The notes beneath the pieces were generated by a model, which did no database searches, was not told where the DNA came from, and worked only from the letters and a program-made list of their open reading frames with translations. The translations under genes and the position numbers were made by a program. 64,000 nt of DNA from RBG-13-68-16 sp041494245 (GTDB lineage: Bacteria > Acidobacteriota > Thermoanaerobaculia > Thermoanaerobaculales > Thermoanaerobaculaceae), in contig JBGQAK010000006.1 of assembly GCA_041494245.1 (NCBI GenBank), positions 124,001 through 188,000 of the forward strand, written 5' to 3'. Positions 59,863 to 64,000 of this stretch are shown here, one piece after another (the first letter of the stretch is position 1; each line of letters opens with the position of its first letter).

Positions 59863-62382
59863 ATGCCGCGGCTTCTCCTGGTGGACGGGCACTCCAACCT
59901 GTACCGTGCCTTCTACGCCATCCGCTCGCCGCTCGCGGCGCCCGACGGCACCCCGACCGGAGCGGCCTACGGTTTCCTTCGCATGCAGCACAAGATGCTC
60001 CGCGAGCTCGAGCCCACCCACGTCGCGGTGGCGTTCGATGTCGGCAAGGAGACCTTCCGCACGCGCCTCTTCGAGCGCTACAAGGCGCACCGCCCGCCCA
60101 TGCCGGACGACCTGCAGGTGCAGATCCCGCTCACCCAGGAGGCGCTCGCCCTGCTCGGGGTCACGGTGTTCACCGAGCCCGACGTGGAGGCCGACGACGT
60201 CATCGGCACGATCGCCGAGCGCGCCGCGGCGTCGGGGTTCGACGTCGTGATCGCCTCCACCGACAAGGACCTCATGCAGCTTGTGCGCGACCCGTCGGTG
60301 AAGATGTGGCACACACGTCTCGAGCGCCTTCTGGACGAGCGTGGGGTGGAGGAGGTCTTCGGGGTTCCCCCGGCCAAGGTGGGCGAGGTGTTGACGCTGA
60401 TGGGCGACAGCTCGGACAACATCCCGGGGTGCCCGGGGATCGGCGAGAAGGGCGCCAAGGAGTTGATCTCGAAGTGGGGCACCGTGGACGCCGTCTACGA
60501 ACACCTCGAGGAGGTGACGCCTCCGCGCGCCCGCAAGGCCCTGACCGAGAACCGCGAGGTGGTGGAGCTCTCACGCCAGCTCGTCCGCATCCGGACCGAC
60601 CTTGCGATCAAGGAGACGCTCGAGGGGCTGGCGCGCCGCCCCCCCCAGCTGCCCAAGCTCGCCGAGTTCTACCGCCGGGTCGGGTTCACCTCCCTCCTGG
60701 CGGAGATCGAGCCCAAGGGCGGGGGAGCGCCGGCCCCGGCGGCGGCCCGGGAGGTTTCCCTCGACGAGATCGCCACGCTGCTCGCCAAGCCTGGGGCGGC
60801 GGTCGCGTTTGCCGGGGACCGCCTCGCGGCGGCAGCCGGAGAGGAGCTCGCCGTGGCCCTGGCGCCGCCCGAGGAGATCGCGCGGGCGCTGTCGCCCCGC
60901 CTCGGCGGCCTCTGGTGCCACGACGCCAAGGGGCTGATCGCGGCGATCCGCGATGCCGGCGGTGCTCCCGCGGCCGTGCCGCGCGACGCCATGCTAGCGG
61001 GCTACCTGCTCGCCCCGGGGGAGAGCATGGAGCTCCCCGCGCTGTGCCGCCGCCTCTCGGTCGCCCTTCCCGCCAACGAGAGCGTCGAGGAGAGGGCCCG
61101 CGCGGTGGCGGCGTTGGCCCCCACCCTCGCCAAGCGCCTGAAGGGGGAGAAGCTCGTGGAGGTCCTCGAGACCCTCGAGCTTCCGCTCGTGCCGGTGCTC
61201 GAGGAGATGGAGCGCCACGGCATCCGTCTCGACATGGCGGTGCTCGAGGAGCTCTCGCGGCGGTTGTCCTCCTCCCTGGCCGAGCTCGAGCGGGAGATCC
61301 ACGCCGAGGCGGGCGGCAGCTTCAACATCAACTCACCCCAGCAGCTCGCCGAGGTGCTGTTCGAGCGCCGCGGCCTCCCCGTGCTGCGCCGCACTGCCAA
61401 GACCAAAGCCCCGTCCACCGACGCGGACGTGCTGGCGGAGCTGCAGGCCCGTGGGCACCGCCTGCCGTCGCTGCTGCTGGAGTACCGCGAGCAGTCCAAG
61501 CTCAAGTCCACCTACGTGGATGCGCTTCCCAAGCAGGTCGGCACGGACGGCCGCGTGCACACCCGCTTCAACCAGGCGGTGGCCGCGACCGGACGGCTTT
61601 CCTCCTCCGACCCCAACCTGCAGAACATCCCGGTGCGCACGGAGATGGGGCGCGAGGTACGGCGCGCCTTCGTGGCCGATGAGGGGCACGTGCTGCTAGC
61701 GGCCGACTACTCGCAGATCGAGCTGAGGGTGCTCGCGCACCTCTCCCAGGACCCCGCCCTGGAGCAGGCGTTCGAACGGGGGGACGACATCCACCGCGCC
61801 ACCGCCGCGCTCGTCTTCGGGGTCTCGCCCGAGCTGGTCGGGCCGGACCAGCGGCGCGCCGCCAAGACCATCAACTTCGGCCTCATCTACGGCATGGGTG
61901 CCTACGCGCTGGCGCGCGAGCTCGGAGTCACCAACGCAGAGGCGCAGAAGTTCATCGAGGCCTACTTCGCGCGCCTCCCCAAGGTGCGCGAGTACCTGGA
62001 CTCCACGAAGGAGCAGGCCCGCTCCACCGGTAAGGTGACCACGCTGTTCGGGCGCGTGCGCTGGATCGCGGGCCTCGATTCGACCAACAGCCAGGTGCGG
62101 GGTAACGCCGAGCGCCAGGCGATCAACGCCCCGGTGCAGGGCACCGCCGCCGATCTCATGAAGCTCGCGATGATCCGCCTGCACGCGGCGCTCGCCGAAC
62201 ACGCCCTCCCCGCACGGTTGCTGCTGCAGGTGCACGACGAGCTCGTGCTCGAGGTCGCCTCCAAGGCGGCGTCCAAGGCGGCAGCCCTCGCCAAAGACGT
62301 CATGGAGGGAGTCGCTTGCCTGCGGGTCCCGCTCAAGGTGGACATCGGGACGGGGCTCTCCTGGGCGTCCACGAAAGGGTAA
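59863..62382 (+). CDS. polA: DNA polymerase I
   Basis: An 839-aa polymerase for Okazaki-fragment maturation and repair. The 5'-3' exonuclease is intact (LLLVDGHSNLYRAFYAI; EADDVIGTIAERAA; ASTDKDLMQL; GDSSDNIPGCPGIGEKGAKEL). The middle 3'-5' exonuclease domain is degenerate: no DxE motif is visible (AAVAFAGDRLAAAAGEELAV), so proofreading is probably lost, as in Taq polymerase. The polymerase has motif A LLAADYSQIELRVLAHLS, the O-helix RRAAKTINFGLIYGMGAYAL and motif C LLQVHDELVLE. The ATG at 59863 gives the canonical N-terminus. Confidence 0.96.
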   Translation: MPRLLLVDGHSNLYRAFYAIRSPLAAPDGTPTGAAYGFLRMQHKMLRELEPTHVAVAFDVGKETFRTRLFERYKAHRPPMPDDLQVQIPLTQEALALLGVTVFTEPDVEADDVIGTIAERAAASGFDVVIASTDKDLMQLVRDPSVKMWHTRLERLLDERGVEEVFGVPPAKVGEVLTLMGDSSDNIPGCPGIGEKGAKELISKWGTVDAVYEHLEEVTPPRARKALTENREVVELSRQLVRIRTDLAIKETLEGLARRPPQLPKLAEFYRRVGFTSLLAEIEPKGGGAPAPAAAREVSLDEIATLLAKPGAAVAFAGDRLAAAAGEELAVALAPPEEIARALSPRLGGLWCHDAKGLIAAIRDAGGAPAAVPRDAMLAGYLLAPGESMELPALCRRLSVALPANESVEERARAVAALAPTLAKRLKGEKLVEVLETLELPLVPVLEEMERHGIRLDMAVLEELSRRLSSSLAELEREIHAEAGGSFNINSPQQLAEVLFERRGLPVLRRTAKTKAPSTDADVLAELQARGHRLPSLLLEYREQSKLKSTYVDALPKQVGTDGRVHTRFNQAVAATGRLSSSDPNLQNIPVRTEMGREVRRAFVADEGHVLLAADYSQIELRVLAHLSQDPALEQAFERGDDIHRATAALVFGVSPELVGPDQRRAAKTINFGLIYGMGAYALARELGVTNAEAQKFIEAYFARLPKVREYLDSTKEQARSTGKVTTLFGRVRWIAGLDSTNSQVRGNAERQAINAPVQGTAADLMKLAMIRLHAALAEHALPARLLLQVHDELVLEVASKAASKAAALAKDVMEGVACLRVPLKVDIGTGLSWASTKG

Positions 62383-62391
62383 GATGCTGCC

Positions 62392-63267
62392 ATGCGTCCC
62401 CTCCTGGCCGTCGCCTTCGCGCTGCTGAGCATCCCCGTCCTGGCGCAGAAGCCGTGGGAGACGAAGGTGGATCTCCCGGTGCCGGTGCCGCTCCAGCTGC
62501 CGTCGGTGCCGCCCACCAACCCGTTCACCGCCTCCCTCGTTTCGCCGCCGGCACCGGTGGCGACCCCGCTCCGGGAGAAGTTCTCCGACACCTTCACCGT
62601 GGTGGCCTCCGTCTACGTCACCGGCGAAGGGGAAGCGCGCCGCGTGATCTTCACCCGCCTGCCATGGCCGAGCCTGGCGAACGACCTGAGGCCGCAGCTC
62701 GCCGAGCTGAACTTCACGCCGGCACGCGCCTCCGGGGCCGCGGTCCCGGTCTGGGTTCCCCTGGCCATCGACCTGAAGGGGCGGGTGGCGGAGGGGCGCG
62801 TGTCCAGGATCCAGGGGAGCGGCCCCGTGCCTGGGACACCGCCCTCACCGGAGCCGGCCGCGGTCCCCGCGCCCGACGCGCGCGACCTCGAGCTCCCCGC
62901 GACGGCGCTCGATAAGGTGGACCAGATGGCCAACCCCAAGCGGCCTCCCCGCATCCGTGCCGACCGCCGCGCCTGGCGCCAATCGGTGCGCCTGCTCGCG
63001 GAGGTCTCCCCCGAGGGGCGCTGTCAGCGCGTCGTCTTCCTGGTGTGCCCGGAGGGGTTGCGCCCGTGGTTACTCGCCTCGATGGCCTCGTGGACGTTCC
63101 GCCCGGGCGTCGGCCAGGCGGGGCCCGTCACGGCCTGGGTGCAGCTGGACGGGGAGATCGAGCTGGAGGTCGGCGCTCTCGTGTCCGACTCGCTGCGGGT
63201 CACACGGCAGGTGGCGTTCCCGCCCGCGGCCGCACCATCCGCCGCCGGTCGCCCTCCCGGCGCGTGA
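62392..63267 (+). CDS. Secreted proline-rich hypothetical protein
   Basis: A 291-aa protein with a signal peptide (PLLAVAFALLSIPVLA). The mature part has a Pro-rich linker (20-55), a domain with VVASVYVTGEGEARRVIFTRLPWPSL and ELNFTPARASGAAVPVWVPLAIDLKGRVAEG (cut), another Pro-rich linker, and a second similar half (LAEVSPEGRCQRVVFLVCPEGL, ASMASWTFRPGV). The two halves loosely resemble TonB C-terminal-like folds where a result is scaled as 'FxPA'. It starts 9 bp after polA and overlaps the 3' end of selB by 68 bp. Function unknown. Confidence 0.65.
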   Translation: MRPLLAVAFALLSIPVLAQKPWETKVDLPVPVPLQLPSVPPTNPFTASLVSPPAPVATPLREKFSDTFTVVASVYVTGEGEARRVIFTRLPWPSLANDLRPQLAELNFTPARASGAAVPVWVPLAIDLKGRVAEGRVSRIQGSGPVPGTPPSPEPAAVPAPDARDLELPATALDKVDQMANPKRPPRIRADRRAWRQSVRLLAEVSPEGRCQRVVFLVCPEGLRPWLLASMASWTFRPGVGQAGPVTAWVQLDGEIELEVGALVSDSLRVTRQVAFPPAAAPSAAGRPPGA

Positions 63268-64000
63268 CACGCTGCGAGTCCAGCCACTCGAGCACGGGGA
63301 TCGCCAGCTTGCGCGTGAGGCCGAATCGCTCCTTGAACTCCCCGATGTCGAAGCTCTCCACGCCCCACGAGTGCAGCGAGGCCACCACCTCGTCCAGCGT
63401 GTCGCCGTGCACGATCCACTTGCCCCCCACCCGTGCGAGCCGCGTCGCCTCGACGAGGAACCGCACGACCCCCTGCACCACGCGGGGGTCGGCGCCGAGG
63501 GCGCGCGCCGCCTCCTCGGGGGAGGGCGCGTCGAACCCTGCGCGGCGGTAGAGCTCGGCCACGCGGCCCGCCATTGGGTCCTCGAGCGGCGCCGCATCGG
63601 CCGCAAGCGCCCGGCCGGCCACCTCCCGCAGCAACCCGGCCCGCCGGAAGTCCTCCAGGTAGAAGTCGCGCAGGCGGTGCGCCTCCTCCGGCACCACGCG
63701 CGCGAGCAGCTCCGCCACCGGCACGCCGACACCGCCCGCCGAGCGCAGCACCGCGCGCGCCTCCTCCCGGAGCGCCGCGACGGCGTTGCGGTGGAGGAGC
63801 AGCGGCGGGCGGGTGGGCACAACCGCCAGCACGCCCTCGTCCACCAGCCTTCCAAGCGCCGACTCGACCCCCGCCGCGCGTACGCCCAAGCGCGCCGCGA
63901 GATCCTCAGCGGCCACCCCGTGCGCGCCGGCCTGCGCCACCCAGAGCGCCAGCGTCTGCGGCAGCTCCTGCCAGGGGCGCGGCAGCTCGGAGAGCGAGGA
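63200..64000 (-). CDS. selB: Selenocysteine-specific elongation factor SelB, C-terminal part (runs off the window)
   Basis: The visible 266 residues form tandem winged-helix domains, as in the SECIS-binding C-terminal half of SelB: WQELPQTLALWVAQAGAHGV, ARLGVRAAGVESALGRLVDEGVL, a middle PVAELLARVVPEEAHRLRDFYLEDFRRAGLL (cut), and the end FDIGEFKERFGLTRKLAIPVLEWLDSQRVTRREGDRRR (cut), which is the typical RNA-binding WH4. The GTPase half lies beyond 64000. SelB brings Sec-tRNA to UGA codons, so the organism likely makes selenoproteins. The 3' end overlaps the convergent hypothetical gene. Confidence 0.85.
   Translation of the reverse strand, partial: SSLSELPRPWQELPQTLALWVAQAGAHGVAAEDLAARLGVRAAGVESALGRLVDEGVLAVVPTRPPLLLHRNAVAALREEARAVLRSAGGVGVPVAELLARVVPEEAHRLRDFYLEDFRRAGLLREVAGRALAADAAPLEDPMAGRVAELYRRAGFDAPSPEEAARALGADPRVVQGVVRFLVEATRLARVGGKWIVHGDTLDEVVASLHSWGVESFDIGEFKERFGLTRKLAIPVLEWLDSQRVTRREGDRRRMVRPRAGTPPAV

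Overview
This 64-kb window is GC-rich, densely packed bacterial chromosome with about 60 protein genes, two tRNAs and several short repeat families. It has no rRNA, CRISPR array, prophage or transposase. Several features suggest an anaerobic or facultative member of Acidobacteriota, perhaps near Thermoanaerobaculia: an Hfq with an N-terminal extension, a futalosine menaquinone pathway, abundant multiheme c-type cytochromes, a Rieske/cytochrome b/multiheme complex, and a C-terminal domain ending in 'ASVVDAVTNDPSYVPAKR'. This placement is inference; no rRNA is present to test it.

Layout. 1-4.5 kb: SurA-like chaperone, split glutamine-dependent NAD+ synthetase, rsmI, holA. 4.6-9.2 kb (minus): dksA-like gene and the rplU-rpmA-obgE-nadD-rsfS-[degenerate AAA+ regulator]-rlmH operon. 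9.2-14 kb: polyprenol-phosphate-type glycosyltransferase and two large membrane glycosyltransferases. 14-17.2 kb: mqnC (C-terminally truncated), mqnA, rho. 17.2-23.5 kb: the tig-clpP-clpX-lon-engB proteostasis cluster. 23.5-23.7 kb: tRNA-Leu and tRNA-Lys. 23.7-26.3 kb: two glycosyltransferases and a YmdB-type phosphoesterase. 26.4-30 kb: a Crp-family gene broken by an in-frame TAA, divergent from a Rieske, cytochrome b, nonaheme cytochrome operon. 30-34 kb: methyltransferase, fragment of a polyferredoxin-type membrane protein, EamA exporter, amidohydrolase, Spy-like periplasmic protein. 34-38.4 kb: isocitrate dehydrogenase-family enzyme, citryl-CoA lyase-like protein, and succinyl/citryl-CoA synthetase-like alpha and beta subunits, the beta carrying a C-terminal ferredoxin domain. 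38.5-44 kb: flavin reductase, slipin, GntR regulator with a small membrane protein, a third large membrane glycosyltransferase, uridine kinase and two MITE families. 44-48 kb: pta-purD-purE-ricT-like-hfq, tightly overlapped. 48-57 kb: an MtrC/MtrA/MtrB-like porin-cytochrome conduit followed by a 1003-aa nonaheme protein. 57-64 kb: Rrf2 regulator, cysK, PHP phosphoesterase, polA, a secreted hypothetical protein and the C-terminal half of selB.

How the genes fit together. Menaquinone from the futalosine pathway would feed the Rieske/cytochrome b/nonaheme complex. Electrons could leave the periplasm through the MtrCAB-like conduit to an extracellular acceptor. The citryl-CoA cluster would connect this respiration to a TCA cycle that may run in either direction. 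The most interesting items are the conduit with its 1003-aa companion, the ferredoxin-fused CoA-ligase cluster, the Crp gene split by one stop codon, the truncated mqnC, and two unrelated MITE families whose ends supply or abut the TAG stop codons of adjacent genes.
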